64,000 bases of DNA, from positions 62,001 to 126,000 of the forward strand of contig NC_019815.1 in NCBI RefSeq assembly GCF_000319225.1, written 5' to 3'. The notes beneath the pieces were generated by a model. The model was given only the letters and a program-made list of their open reading frames with translations. It was not told where the DNA came from and did not search any database. The stretch is from Candidatus Kinetoplastibacterium crithidii (ex Angomonas deanei ATCC 30255) (GTDB lineage Bacteria > Pseudomonadota > Gammaproteobacteria > Burkholderiales > Burkholderiaceae_B). This document shows, one piece after another, positions 48,216 to 57,810 of the stretch. A program made the position numbers and the translations under genes. Each line of letters opens with the position of its first letter. Position 1 is the stretch's first letter.

Positions 48216-48650
48216 TTAGATTGATGATGTTATTTTAATAAGTTCTATGTATCTTGTGTGGTTGATTTGGTGCTTTTTTATATTACTTTCACGCATTACA
48301 GTTTCTAGACATTTTATTAGTTTGTGAGCTGCTTTGTGTTTATTAGTTTTTTCTGATAATTTTACGTAGGCCTCTTTGATTCCAAGAGGTTGGTTTATCA
48401 TTATTTGTTCAGATATAGCAAGATGCATAGATAAATGTAGAAATGGATTATGATTTAATTCTTTAAAATTATAATCTTTTTTTGCAGAATCCCTATCTTC
48501 TAAAACTTTATGATATTCAGGATGTTCTTTTATCCATTCTATGGCTAATAATTCTATAGGAGATAAGAGTAATTGCGTTCTGGGATTGTTGAATTTTCCC
48601 CACGCCTCAATAAAAAAAAATCTGACCTGTTCTATAGAAGGATTAAACAT
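48216..48650 (-). CDS. DUF1841 family protein
   Basis: A conserved proteobacterial protein of unknown function. The N-terminus MFNPSIEQVRFFFIEAWGKF and the central HPEYHKVLED, NPFLHLSMHLAISEQIMI and QPLGIKEAY are diagnostic of the family as I know it. Length 144 aa, no signal peptide, no membrane segment. The repeated His residues might bind a metal, but this is speculation. It converges with dnaJ with an 11-bp gap. Confidence 0.85.
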   Translation of the reverse strand: MFNPSIEQVRFFFIEAWGKFNNPRTQLLLSPIELLAIEWIKEHPEYHKVLEDRDSAKKDYNFKELNHNPFLHLSMHLAISEQIMINQPLGIKEAYVKLSEKTNKHKAAHKLIKCLETVMRESNIKKHQINHTRYIELIKITSSI

Positions 48651-48937
48651 AAAAAGCTAATTTGTTTGCTAAAAATAGAGTGATTTTACGTATATTTTTG
48701 CAATTGATTTATAATAGATTTTTTAAATTCAATTAATTATAGTAAAACATTAGTATCATTATAATATACTTCTGTGCCAAAGACTATATAATGATATTTT
48801 TCAATATTTGAAATAATTTAATTCGTCATACTAACCTTTACATGTATATTTTATTAAGGTTCTTATGATGACTTTCCTTGAATATTATTTAGAATAAGAT
48901 TTTGTAATAGACAAAATTTTAATGGGAGTGTATTTAT

Positions 48938-50374
48938 ATGAGTGAGTCCAGTACTCAGAAACTTTCTGTTATGACCCTGACTGCTATGGTTGTAGGTTCT
49001 ATGGTTGGTGCAGGTATTTTCTCTCTACCCCAACATTTTGGTCAAGTAACTGGGCCATTTGGAGCTTTGATTGCCTGGTCTATTTCTGGTTTCGGCATGT
49101 TAATGTTGGCTTTTGTTTTTCAGAGTTTATCTTGTAGGAAACCAGATTTAGATTCTGGAGTTCACTCTTATGCACAAGCTGGTTTTGGAGATTATTTAGG
49201 TTTTTCATCTGCCTGGGGATACTGGGCAGGCACTTGTTTAGGTAATGTGACCTACCTTATTATTATAAACTCTACGATGGGTGCGGTTTTTCCTGTTTTA
49301 GATGATGGGACTACAATATATGCAGTGTTATTGTCATCAATAGTATTATGGGCTTTTCATTTTTTAATTTTGAGGGGAATTAAAGAAGCGGACTATATTA
49401 ATAATATAGTTACAATTTCTAAAATTATTCCAATCATTATGTTTTTGGTATTAGTTGCGGTTGGATTTAAACCAGAAATTTTTATGAAAAATTTTTGGGG
49501 TGGTGGAGAATTTAGTTGGTCTGGTATTTTTGAGCAGATTAGAGGAACAATGCTTGTAACTGTATTTGTGTTTTTAGGGATAGAAGGTGCAAGTGTTTAT
49601 TCTCGTTATGCAAAAAATAGAAAAGATGTGGGAGTGGCAACCTTATTTGGATTTACAAGTGTTCTAATTATATTAATTTTAATCACTATGCTTTCATACG
49701 GGGTTATGGATCGTGAGGAGTTGGCTGGGTTAAGAAATCCATCAATGTCTGGTGTGCTACAAGCAGTTGTTGGTGATTGGGGGGCTGTTTTAATAGGATT
49801 TGGTTTGTTAATAGCTGTATTAGGGGCTTATCTTTCTTGGTCTTTGTTAGCGGCAGAAGTTTTGTATACGGCGGCTGCAGCTGGTACAATGCCCAAATTT
49901 TTAATGATAGAAAATAAAAATAAAGTTCCGTCTGCTGCTTTATGGATGACCAACATAACCATACAGGTCTTTCTTATTGTTACTGTTCTAGCACAGGAAG
50001 CTTTTGTTTTAGCAAGAGAACTAACTAGCTCTATGAACCTTATTCCTTATCTTTTGGTTGCTGCTTATGGATTTAAGCTATCTTTTACAGGAGAAACTTA
50101 TCTTTCAAAAGATTACAAGCAAAGAAAATTTGATTTTATTTGTGGTGCTTTGGCTACCATATTTACAACTTGGTTGATATACGCGGGAGGTCTTAAGTAT
50201 CTTCTTTTATCTGCTGTTTTATATGGTCCTGGTACAATCTTTTTTATCTTAACTAAAAGAGAACAAAAAACAAATAAAATTTTCTCTACTAGCGAACTTG
50301 TGCTATTTGCTATAGCAATGATAGGTGCTTTCATTGCTATATTTAATTTAGTGAAAGGTAATATAGTTATATAG
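48938..50374 (+). CDS. APC-family basic amino acid antiporter (ArcD/AdiC type)
   Basis: A 478-aa membrane protein with about 12 hydrophobic helices. The first helix carries the APC substrate motif GSMVGAGIFSLP. Other family segments are HSYAQAGFGDYLGFSSAWGYW and FLGIEGASVYSRYAKNRKDVG, which resemble the arginine/ornithine exchangers of the basic amino-acid/polyamine antiporter group. Direction and substrate cannot be fixed by eye; lysine/cadaverine or other pairs are possible. GGGAG lies 10 bp before the ATG. The 287 bp upstream holds no gene, only AT-rich sequence with a TATAAT at 48760. In a symbiont it could exchange arginine and ornithine with host cytosol. Confidence 0.85.
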   Translation: MSESSTQKLSVMTLTAMVVGSMVGAGIFSLPQHFGQVTGPFGALIAWSISGFGMLMLAFVFQSLSCRKPDLDSGVHSYAQAGFGDYLGFSSAWGYWAGTCLGNVTYLIIINSTMGAVFPVLDDGTTIYAVLLSSIVLWAFHFLILRGIKEADYINNIVTISKIIPIIMFLVLVAVGFKPEIFMKNFWGGGEFSWSGIFEQIRGTMLVTVFVFLGIEGASVYSRYAKNRKDVGVATLFGFTSVLIILILITMLSYGVMDREELAGLRNPSMSGVLQAVVGDWGAVLIGFGLLIAVLGAYLSWSLLAAEVLYTAAAAGTMPKFLMIENKNKVPSAALWMTNITIQVFLIVTVLAQEAFVLARELTSSMNLIPYLLVAAYGFKLSFTGETYLSKDYKQRKFDFICGALATIFTTWLIYAGGLKYLLLSAVLYGPGTIFFILTKREQKTNKIFSTSELVLFAIAMIGAFIAIFNLVKGNIVI

Positions 50375-50386
50375 TATTTTATGAAT

Positions 50387-50713
50387 TTACACACTAACCT
50401 TAGAGAATAAATTCATTATAACTACCCCCAGTACTATCATAGATATTCCTATGATAGCTGGGGTGTCGAGTTTTTGTTTGAAAAAAAAAGCTCCTATTAT
50501 TGAAACTAAAACTATTCCAACTCCGCACCATATGGCATAAGCAACTCCTACTGGTATTTCTTCAAGAGTTAGTGATAAAAAGTATGTTGATATAAAATAG
50601 AATGTGCATGTGAATAAAGAAGGCCAAAGTTTGGTGAATCCAATAGAATTTTTTAATGCTATTGTTGCCATTAGTTCAGTAATAATTGCAATAGATAAAT
50701 AGATAAATTTCAT
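50387..50713 (-). CDS. Small multidrug resistance (SMR) family transporter
   Basis: Four-helix proton-coupled exporter of the EmrE/QacE type. The membrane-embedded Glu of helix 1 is in IAIITELMATIALKNS (position 13), and the helix-3 signature AYAIWCGVGIVLVSIIG matches EmrE rather than the guanidinium exporter Gdx/SugE. Length 108 aa. Substrates in the family are quaternary ammonium dyes, biocides and sometimes osmolytes or polyamines. It starts 1 bp after the Smr-domain gene stop, so the two are co-transcribed. Confidence 0.9.
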   Translation of the reverse strand: MKFIYLSIAIITELMATIALKNSIGFTKLWPSLFTCTFYFISTYFLSLTLEEIPVGVAYAIWCGVGIVLVSIIGAFFFKQKLDTPAIIGISMIVLGVVIMNLFSKVSV

Positions 50714-51262
50714 TTAAGATCTTATTCTTTGTTGTATTAATATTACTACAGCTCCGGTACCACCTTCATGTTTAGAAGCCTCTGAAAATGCTTGAACTTT
50801 TTCTATTTGAACTAGCCATGATGGCATTTTTTGTTTTAAAATTGGTCCTATATTACTATTAGAGCCATAGCCTTTTCCATGAATGATTTTTATACATCGC
50901 ATGTTTTTTTGATAGCATTCCTGAATAAATTTATTTAAAATTTCTCTTGCGCTATCTACTTTTAAACCATGTAAGTCTAATATTGCTTTTATAGGCCATT
51001 TGCCGTTTTTTAAGTTTTTTGCAATATTAGGGTCTGAATTATTTCTAATAAAAGATTTTCCATCGTCAGATAACACATGAGACATTTCTAATTCATCAGA
51101 AATATCGCATTTAATTATATCATAATTACTTGAGTTTTTCTTAATAGTAGAATTGAATCTATTGGTTTTGATTTTTGTTACATAATGTTTATCTGAGTTT
51201 TTATTTTCTGTTAGATATTTTCTTTTAAAATCTTCTATTTTTAATAATTTTATCCTACCCAT
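50714..51262 (-). CDS. Smr-domain protein (possible nuclease)
   Basis: The C-terminal half is a Smr domain: AILDLHGLKVDSAREILNKF followed by IKIIHGKGYGS and GTGAVVILIQ. Such domains nick DNA or RNA and occur at the end of MutS2 or as stand-alone SmrA/SmrB-like proteins; SmrB cleaves mRNA at collided ribosomes. The N-terminal 80 residues are polar and low-complexity. Length 182 aa. It overlaps trxB by 8 bp and leads directly into the SMR transporter. The shared letters SMR and Smr are coincidental. Confidence 0.87.
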   Translation of the reverse strand: MGRIKLLKIEDFKRKYLTENKNSDKHYVTKIKTNRFNSTIKKNSSNYDIIKCDISDELEMSHVLSDDGKSFIRNNSDPNIAKNLKNGKWPIKAILDLHGLKVDSAREILNKFIQECYQKNMRCIKIIHGKGYGSNSNIGPILKQKMPSWLVQIEKVQAFSEASKHEGGTGAVVILIQQRIRS

Positions 51263-52211
51263 TATTCTCTAGCCATTTTTGTGCATCTAAAGCTGCCATG
51301 CAACCTGTTCCTGCGCTAGTTATTGCTTGTCTATATATGCTGTCTTGTACATCTCCTGCAGCAAAAATTCCTGGTATTGAAGTCATTGTTTGAAAATTTT
51401 CAGATCCTTTTTTGGTTACTAAGTATCCATTAACCATGTCAATTTTATTTTTGAATACTGAAGTATTTGGATTATGCCCTATTGCTATAAATACTCCATC
51501 TAATATTAATTCTTCTTCTTTATTTGATTTTGAATTTATTATTCTTGCTCCTGTGACACCATGTTCATCTCCAATTATTTCACTGATATTGTAAAATGTT
51601 TTTACGCTTATCAATCCTTCTTGAGATTTTTTTCTAATTTTTTCTAGAAGAATAGCTTCGGCTTTGAATTTATCATGCCTGTGTATTAAAGTTACTTTAT
51701 TGCATATTGTAGATAAATATAAGGCATCTTCTATAGCAGTATTTCCTCCTCCTACTACCAGTACATTTTTGTTTTTATAAAATGGTCCATCACAAGTTGC
51801 GCAGTATGAGACACCTAAACCATTATATCTTTCTTCAGATTTAATATTAAGTTTTTTTGCAGAAGCGCCTGTTGCTATAATGACTGTTTGGCAGGCATAA
51901 TTACATCCACTATCAGTTTTTACTATAAAAGGCCTTTTTGAAAAATCTACATCTATCATAATGTCTGAAATTACTTTAACATTAAATTTATTGACATGTT
52001 TTGAAAATAGATCCATAAGTCCTGGCCCGTCTATTCCTTCTATAGTTGGCCAATTCTCTATTTCTAATGTGTTCATTAGTTGACCTCCTTTATCTAAGCC
52101 TGTAATAATAATTGGGTCTAGATTAGCTCTTGCTGCATAGATAGCTGCTGTATATCCAGCAGGTCCAGAGCCAATTATGAGGACTTTAGTATTTTTAGTA
52201 TTTGTAGACAT
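51255..52211 (-). CDS. trxB: Thioredoxin reductase
   Basis: NADPH-dependent FAD enzyme that recycles thioredoxin. FAD-binding VLIIGSGPAGYTAAIYAARA at the N-terminus, the redox centre YCATCDGPFY near residue 138, NADPH-binding VLVVGGGNTAIEDAL, and the C-terminal FAD block GIFAAGDVQDSIYRQAITSAG are all intact. Length 318 aa. It is divergent from ftsK, a standard betaproteobacterial arrangement. A thioredoxin-like protein lies at 36.2 kb. Confidence 0.97.
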   Translation of the reverse strand: MSTNTKNTKVLIIGSGPAGYTAAIYAARANLDPIIITGLDKGGQLMNTLEIENWPTIEGIDGPGLMDLFSKHVNKFNVKVISDIMIDVDFSKRPFIVKTDSGCNYACQTVIIATGASAKKLNIKSEERYNGLGVSYCATCDGPFYKNKNVLVVGGGNTAIEDALYLSTICNKVTLIHRHDKFKAEAILLEKIRKKSQEGLISVKTFYNISEIIGDEHGVTGARIINSKSNKEEELILDGVFIAIGHNPNTSVFKNKIDMVNGYLVTKKGSENFQTMTSIPGIFAAGDVQDSIYRQAITSAGTGCMAALDAQKWLENNG

Positions 52212-52260
52212 GGCATTACCTTTTTAAGTTTCAATAATTATATAAATCATAATTTTACAT

Positions 52261-54735
52261 ATGTTTCGACGATATAAAATATTTAATATGTTTTTACAAG
52301 TGCTAGCTAGCTTTAGAAAAAAAATTTCTTTGATAAAATTTTCTACTACTTTATATGAAGTTTGTTTTCTTTCTTTAATTATTTTAACTATTTGGTTATC
52401 AATAAGCTTGTTTACTTGGAGTTCTGAAGATCATAAATTGCTCTCAGATAATCTTTATTTTGCTTTGAAAAATCAGGGTGGTATTGTAGGTTTTTATTTT
52501 TCCAGCTTTTTATTAAAATTTTTTGGTTTCTCTTCTTATTGGTTTGTGTTTTTGTTATCTTATTTTATTATTAATTTATATAGATTAATATATTTTAACT
52601 TATCTAATATTGAAACAAGTAATTTCTCATTAAGAAAAAACAATTTTTTAAAAACAATTGTTGGTTTTGCTTTCATTTTAGTAGGTTCTTTAGGTATAGA
52701 GTCATTATATGTCACTTTCTTTTGTTCATATATGCCTATAACATTTGTTGATATTTGTATTTCTGGTTGTTTATTAGGTAACTTAATAACAAATTATGTT
52801 TATTTTTCATTCGGATTACTATCTACAAAGTTATATTTTTTTGCTTTGTTATCAATAGGATTTAGCTTATTTTTTTCTTTTTCTTGGTTTGTTTTTTTTA
52901 GATCATTAGTAACTAATTTTTTTTGTCTGACTTGTAATATTAAATATAGATTTATTTGTCTCGCTTGCTGGTTATTAAAATTAATAAAAGGCATAAGGAT
53001 CAAAAGATCTAATAATAAAAAAGATGTTTTTTTAAGTAGTGAGTCAAATTCAATTAAAGTTATAAAAGATAAAAATATTAGAGAAATAGAAAGTAATTCA
53101 AATGATGGTAGTAATTCAAGTGAGGATAGCAATTTAAGTTCATATGTTGAAGAGGATTTTGTAGAAAAGGCAAGTGATAATAATGTTTCAGATTCCAAAA
53201 GCAACACAAATATCATAGAATCTTATAAAGATAAAACCTCTTATGACAAAAAATCTCCAGATCTTAGTTTATTAGATATGCCAGATAATAGTCCATGTTA
53301 TGTCACAGATGAGATCATAGAGTCTACTTCTGAATTAATAGAAAAAAAACTTTCTGATTTCGGAGTCTCTGTAAAGGTAGTTCTTGCAAAGGCTGGTCCG
53401 GTTGTAACAAGATACGAGATTGAGCCTAATATAGGTGTAAAAGGCAGTCAGATTGTCAATTTGTCTCGTGATTTGGCTCGTGCCCTTAGTGTTGCAAGTA
53501 TCAGAGTTGTAGAAACAATACCAGGAAAAAATTTGATGGGGTTAGAATTACCCAACCCTAAACGTCAATCTGTTAGCCTACATGAAATTTTAGAATCTTC
53601 TTTATATCAAAATAGTAATTCTGTATTAACTATGGCTCTTGGTAAAGATATTGCTGGAAATCCGGTTATAGCTGATTTGTCAAAAATGCCCCATTTGTTA
53701 GTTGCAGGAACGACAGGATCAGGAAAGTCAGTTGGTATAAATGCTATGATCATATCTTTGTTATATAAATCTGATGCATCTCAAATTAGATTGATTTTAA
53801 TAGATCCTAAAATGTTAGAGATGAGTGTATATGAAGGAATACCTCATTTATTGACTAACGTTGTTACAGATATGAAAAAAGCAGCTAATGCTCTGAGATG
53901 GTGTGTTGGAGAAATGGAAAGAAGATATCGATTGATGAGCAAATTAGGCGTTCGTAATTTGTCTGGCTATAATGAGAAAATTATAGCTTCTTTTAACAAT
54001 GGCAATGGCATAAAAAATCCATTTTCTATTAGCACTGATAATCCAGAATTTCTACAGGTTATGCCATCGATAGTTGTTGTTATTGATGAGTTAGCTGACT
54101 TAATGATGGTAGTAGGAAAGAAAATAGAAGAATTAATAGCTCGTTTGGCACAGAAAGCTAGAGCTGCAGGTATACACTTAATTCTTGCTACACAAAGACC
54201 TAGTGTTGACGTTATTACAGGATTGATTAAGGCAAATATCCCTACACGTATAGCTTTTCAGGTTTCTTCAAAAATAGATTCACGTACTATTTTAGATCAA
54301 TCTGGAGCAGAAAACTTATTGGGCCAGGGAGATATGTTATATCTACCTCCTGGGGTAGGTTTTCCTGTCAGAGTACATGGTGCTTTTGTTAGTGATAATG
54401 AAGTCCATAGGGTAGTTGAATATTTTAAATCACAAGGAGAAGCTAATTATGTTGAAGGAATCCTTGATGCTGAGCCTTATGATAACAATTCTGATTCTGC
54501 AAATAGTATCACTGGCATAGAAGACAATGAGTCAGATCCAATGTATGATAGTGCTTGCGACATTATTATAAAACATAAAAGAGCCTCTATATCTCTAGTT
54601 CAGCGTCATTTAAGAATTGGGTACAATCGTGCAGCAAGATTATTAGAACAAATGGAAAAGGCAGGTATGGTTTCTAAAATGCATTCAAATGGAAATAGGG
54701 ACATACTAATTTCTACAGATGGTAAGGATGAGTGA
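52261..54735 (+). CDS. ftsK: DNA translocase FtsK
   Basis: Septal DNA pump that resolves chromosome dimers and helps division. The N-terminal region has about four or five membrane helices (residues 35-230), then a Ser/Asn-rich, acidic linker (about 265-345). The motor follows, with Walker [16 protein letters not shown], Walker [13 protein letters not shown] and [17 protein letters not shown]. The C-terminal winged-helix gamma domain ([26 protein letters not shown]) binds orientation signals. Length 824 aa, compact compared with E. coli (1329) but normal for betaproteobacteria. Confidence 0.96.
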   Translation: MFRRYKIFNMFLQVLASFRKKISLIKFSTTLYEVCFLSLIILTIWLSISLFTWSSEDHKLLSDNLYFALKNQGGIVGFYFSSFLLKFFGFSSYWFVFLLSYFIINLYRLIYFNLSNIETSNFSLRKNNFLKTIVGFAFILVGSLGIESLYVTFFCSYMPITFVDICISGCLLGNLITNYVYFSFGLLSTKLYFFALLSIGFSLFFSFSWFVFFRSLVTNFFCLTCNIKYRFICLACWLLKLIKGIRIKRSNNKKDVFLSSESNSIKVIKDKNIREIESNSNDGSNSSEDSNLSSYVEEDFVEKASDNNVSDSKSNTNIIESYKDKTSYDKKSPDLSLLDMPDNSPCYVTDEIIESTSELIEKKLSDFGVSVKVVLAKAGPVVTRYEIEPNIGVKGSQIVNLSRDLARALSVASIRVVETIPGKNLMGLELPNPKRQSVSLHEILESSLYQNSNSVLTMALGKDIAGNPVIADLSKMPHLLVAGTTGSGKSVGINAMIISLLYKSDASQIRLILIDPKMLEMSVYEGIPHLLTNVVTDMKKAANALRWCVGEMERRYRLMSKLGVRNLSGYNEKIIASFNNGNGIKNPFSISTDNPEFLQVMPSIVVVIDELADLMMVVGKKIEELIARLAQKARAAGIHLILATQRPSVDVITGLIKANIPTRIAFQVSSKIDSRTILDQSGAENLLGQGDMLYLPPGVGFPVRVHGAFVSDNEVHRVVEYFKSQGEANYVEGILDAEPYDNNSDSANSITGIEDNESDPMYDSACDIIIKHKRASISLVQRHLRIGYNRAARLLEQMEKAGMVSKMHSNGNRDILISTDGKDE

Positions 54736-54787
54736 AATTTTGTATATGTTTTTGTTTTGATTTTTTCAAAATACAAATCAAAGAAAT

Positions 54788-54865
54788 ATGATTTTTATCA
54801 GTTTTTTTATCTTGTTTGTTTTAAATATAAAATCTGTAGTTGCTAAAGGATATTTTAATTTTTAA
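54788..54865 (+). pseudogene. Signal-peptide-like ORF, possible lolA remnant
   Basis: A 25-codon ORF encodes a hydrophobic, signal-peptide-like segment (MIFISFFILFVLNIKSVVA) then KGYFNF and a stop. It lies in the 182-bp gap between ftsK and rarA, exactly where lolA is found in Bordetella-type genomes. Nothing of the mature LolA is recognisable. It may be a remnant of a deleted lolA or chance in AT-rich DNA. Confidence 0.35.
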
Positions 54866-54917
54866 AGATATATGAATTATAGAAATTTTTTTCTGTTTCT
54901 TATATTGGGGCAAAACA

Positions 54918-56273
54918 ATGTCTTTTGATGATAGTTTTAAAAATAATAGTCATACTCCTCTTTCAGAAATTATGCGTCCTACTAGTTTAGATGATTTTAT
55001 AGGGCAAGATCATTTAATAAATAAAGATAAACCTTTGAGATTGTCGCTGGAAAGCAAAAAACTTTATTCTATGGTGTTATGGGGGCCACCTGGGGTAGGT
55101 AAAACTACATTAGCCAATCTAATAGCAAGATTGTCTGGATATAATTTCGTATCAATATCTGCTGTTTTGAGTGGGGTGAAAGAAATACGTAATGCCATCG
55201 ATAATGCAAAAGAATCAAGAAATATTGGAGTTAGCACTATTATATTTGTTGATGAGGTTCACCGTTTTAATAAATCTCAACAGGATATTTTTTTGCCCTA
55301 TATAGAAAAAGGGTTATTTTGTTTTATAGGAGCAACAACAGAAAATCCATCGTTTGAGTTGAATTCTGCATTGTTATCAAGAGTTAAGGTTCATATTTTA
55401 AATGCTTTAACATATGAAGATCTGAAGAAAATATTATCGAGGACACTATTTTTTTTAAATAAAAAATTAGTAAAAAATTTTATTAAATTTGATTCGGAGG
55501 TTATTAATAAATTAATTATATTTGCTGATGGAGATGGTAGGAGACTTATTAGCTTAGTAGAAACTTTGTTTGATTCCGCTGTATCTCTGGAAGTATTTGA
55601 TGTGAAACATGATTGGTTTGAAGAGATAATTTCTAGAGATCTTAGGCTATTTGATAAATCTGGTGATATTTTTTATGATCAAATAAGTGCGTTGCATAAA
55701 TCTATAAGAGGGTCAAATCCTGATGCTGCTTTGTATTGGTTTTTTTGTATGATTGATGGAGGGGTTGATCATTATTATTTAATTAGAAGACTTTTAAGAA
55801 TAGCTACTGAAGATATAGGGTTAGCTGACCCAAGAGCTATAAGTTTAGTTGTTGATTGCGCTAATGCTTATGAGCGTCTAGGTTCTCCAGAAGGAGAACT
55901 GGCCTTAGCAAATGCAGTTATTTATATGTCTTGTGCTCCTAAATCTAATGCTGTCTATAAAGCATATAATGATGTAAGTAAATTTTCAAAATTTCATGGG
56001 AGTCAACCTGTTCCTATTCATTTACGTAATGCTTCAAGTAGCCTTGATAAGAAATTAGGTTACGGAAAATTATATAGTTATTCCCATGATGAGCCTGAAG
56101 CATATTCTGCACTACAAGATTATTTTCCAGAAGGTTTAAATGCTATTTTTTATAGGCCTACTGATTTTGGTTTGGAAATAAAAATAAAACAAAAATTAGA
56201 ATTTTTAAGAAATTTAGATTATAAACAAAAAAGGAAAATAAAAGATAGTTTTTATTATTTTTTAACTTTTTAA
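54918..56273 (+). CDS. rarA: Replication-associated recombination ATPase RarA (MgsA)
   Basis: AAA+ ATPase related to clamp-loader subunits and eukaryotic WRNIP1, acting at stalled forks. Visible are PLSEIMRPTSLDDFIGQDHL, Walker A LWGPPGVGKTTLANLIA, Walker B IIFVDEVHRFNKSQQDIFLP, sensor GATTENPSFELNSALLSR, and the C-terminal SIRGSNPDAALYW with RLLRIATEDIGLADPRA. Length 451 aa. serS follows by 4 bp. GGGG rather than a classic GGAGG precedes the ATG. Confidence 0.95.
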   Translation: MSFDDSFKNNSHTPLSEIMRPTSLDDFIGQDHLINKDKPLRLSLESKKLYSMVLWGPPGVGKTTLANLIARLSGYNFVSISAVLSGVKEIRNAIDNAKESRNIGVSTIIFVDEVHRFNKSQQDIFLPYIEKGLFCFIGATTENPSFELNSALLSRVKVHILNALTYEDLKKILSRTLFFLNKKLVKNFIKFDSEVINKLIIFADGDGRRLISLVETLFDSAVSLEVFDVKHDWFEEIISRDLRLFDKSGDIFYDQISALHKSIRGSNPDAALYWFFCMIDGGVDHYYLIRRLLRIATEDIGLADPRAISLVVDCANAYERLGSPEGELALANAVIYMSCAPKSNAVYKAYNDVSKFSKFHGSQPVPIHLRNASSSLDKKLGYGKLYSYSHDEPEAYSALQDYFPEGLNAIFYRPTDFGLEIKIKQKLEFLRNLDYKQKRKIKDSFYYFLTF

Positions 56274-56277
56274 AATT

Positions 56278-57582
56278 ATGTTAGATATCAATATTATACG
56301 TAAAGAACCACGAAAATTGTTTGAGAAATTGTCTACTCGTGGTTATGACCTGGACATTTCCTATTTTGAAGAATTAGAATTTAGTCGTAAAAAACTTCAA
56401 AAACAGACTGAAGATATGCAAGCTAAGCGTAATTCTTTGGCAAAGAAAATAGGTTTTTTAAAATCACAAGGACTAGATGCAAATGATTTAATTCTTGAAT
56501 CTCAATCTATACCTGAAGACTTAAAAAATCTAGAACAAAAACTTTCTTATTATCAGGAGGAAATTAATAAAATATTATTTTCTATTCCAAATGTTCCACA
56601 TGCTAGTGTTCCTATTGGCTCTAATGAACAAGATAACATTGAGGTTCGTCGATGGACCCCAGATCAAAGGGTTGTTGATGAAAGTTTTGATTATAAAGAT
56701 CATGTTACAGTAGGTGAGCCTCTTGGGCTTGATTTTTCTACTGCAGCCAAAATGTCTGGTTCTAGATTTTTATTCATGACTGGTGGTTTAGCTCGTTTGC
56801 ATAGAGCATTGTCACAGTTTATGTTGGATTTGCATATTAATCATGGTTACGTTGAGTGCTATACTCCTTACATAGTCAATGCTTCTGCTTTGCTTGGAAC
56901 TGGTCAGTTGCCTAAGTTCAAGGAGGAAATGTTTGCTATAAAGAAAGGTTCATTGAATTATGGCAACAATAGTATTGATGAACAGTATTTAATCTCTACT
57001 TCGGAAATTACTTTAGTTGGCAGGGTATCTAATAGCATACTAAATATGAATGAGTTGCCCATTAAATTAACTGCTCATACTCCTTGTTTTCGTTCTGAAG
57101 CAGGAAGTGGTGGTCGTGATATTAAAGGTATGATCAGGCAGCACCAGTTTGATAAAGTTGAATTAGTTCAAATTGTTCATCCTAGTACTTCATATAATGC
57201 TTTAGATGATGTTTTATCTGACGCTGAAAGAGTGTTGCAATTATTAGAACTTCCTTATAGGGTTGTTTTATTATGTTCTGGTGACATGGGGTTTTGTTCA
57301 GCTAAAACTTATGATCTAGAAGTTTGGTTGCCATCTCAGAAAAATTGGCGTGAAATATCATCTGTTTCTAATTGCGAAGATTTTCAAGCAAGGAGAATGA
57401 AAGCTCGTTTCCGTAATGATCAAGGTGTGCTTGAATATGTACATACAATTAATGGCTCAGCTCTTGCTATAGGTAGGACCTTAGTGGCTATTTTAGAAAA
57501 TTACCAACAAAAAGACGGTAGTTTGATTATACCAGAAGTTCTTCGTGGTTATATGAATGGTGATAGTATTTTAAGGCCTTAG
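56278..57582 (+). CDS. serS: Seryl-tRNA synthetase
   Basis: Class II synthetase for serine (and selenocysteine tRNA where present). The N-terminal long coiled-coil arm (about residues 25-105) begins MLDINIIRKEPRKLFEKLSTRG. Motif 2 FRSEAGSGGRDIKGMIRQHQFDKVE and motif 3 NGSALAIGRTLVAILENYQ are clear, as is ISTSEITL. Length 434 aa. It is immediately followed by a tRNA-Ser gene on the opposite strand. Confidence 0.97.
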   Translation: MLDINIIRKEPRKLFEKLSTRGYDLDISYFEELEFSRKKLQKQTEDMQAKRNSLAKKIGFLKSQGLDANDLILESQSIPEDLKNLEQKLSYYQEEINKILFSIPNVPHASVPIGSNEQDNIEVRRWTPDQRVVDESFDYKDHVTVGEPLGLDFSTAAKMSGSRFLFMTGGLARLHRALSQFMLDLHINHGYVECYTPYIVNASALLGTGQLPKFKEEMFAIKKGSLNYGNNSIDEQYLISTSEITLVGRVSNSILNMNELPIKLTAHTPCFRSEAGSGGRDIKGMIRQHQFDKVELVQIVHPSTSYNALDDVLSDAERVLQLLELPYRVVLLCSGDMGFCSAKTYDLEVWLPSQKNWREISSVSNCEDFQARRMKARFRNDQGVLEYVHTINGSALAIGRTLVAILENYQQKDGSLIIPEVLRGYMNGDSILRP

Positions 57583-57606
57583 AGATACATATTTATATAC
57601 TTGTTA

Positions 57607-57698
57607 TGGCGGAGAGAGTGGGATTCGAACCCACGGTACAGTTAATTCTGTACTCCTGATTTCGAGTCAGGTACATTAGGCCTCTCTGTCATCTCTCC
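57607..57698 (-). tRNA. tRNA-Ser (anticodon CGA)
   Basis: A long-variable-arm tRNA on the minus strand running from GGAGAGATGACAGAGAGGCC to TCTCTCCGCCA. The anticodon stem-loop CCTGACTCGAAATCAGG gives CGA. The extra arm GTACAGAATTAACTGTAC forms its own hairpin, and the T-arm is GTGGGTTCGAATCCCAC. CCA is encoded. It decodes UCG. Confidence 0.96.
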
Positions 57699-57810
57699 TA
57701 GATTTATGATTATACATGTAATTTTGTTATATTTGTTTGTATTGTTTTTGCTTTTTTGCATTTATAACATTTAGATGTTCTAACGATTTTTAACTACCTA
57801 GGATTTTGAA

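Noticed and set aside
52800..53216. 138-aa minus-strand ORF
   Set aside because: Antisense to the membrane and linker part of ftsK; low-complexity Leu/Ser composition mirrors the sense strand.
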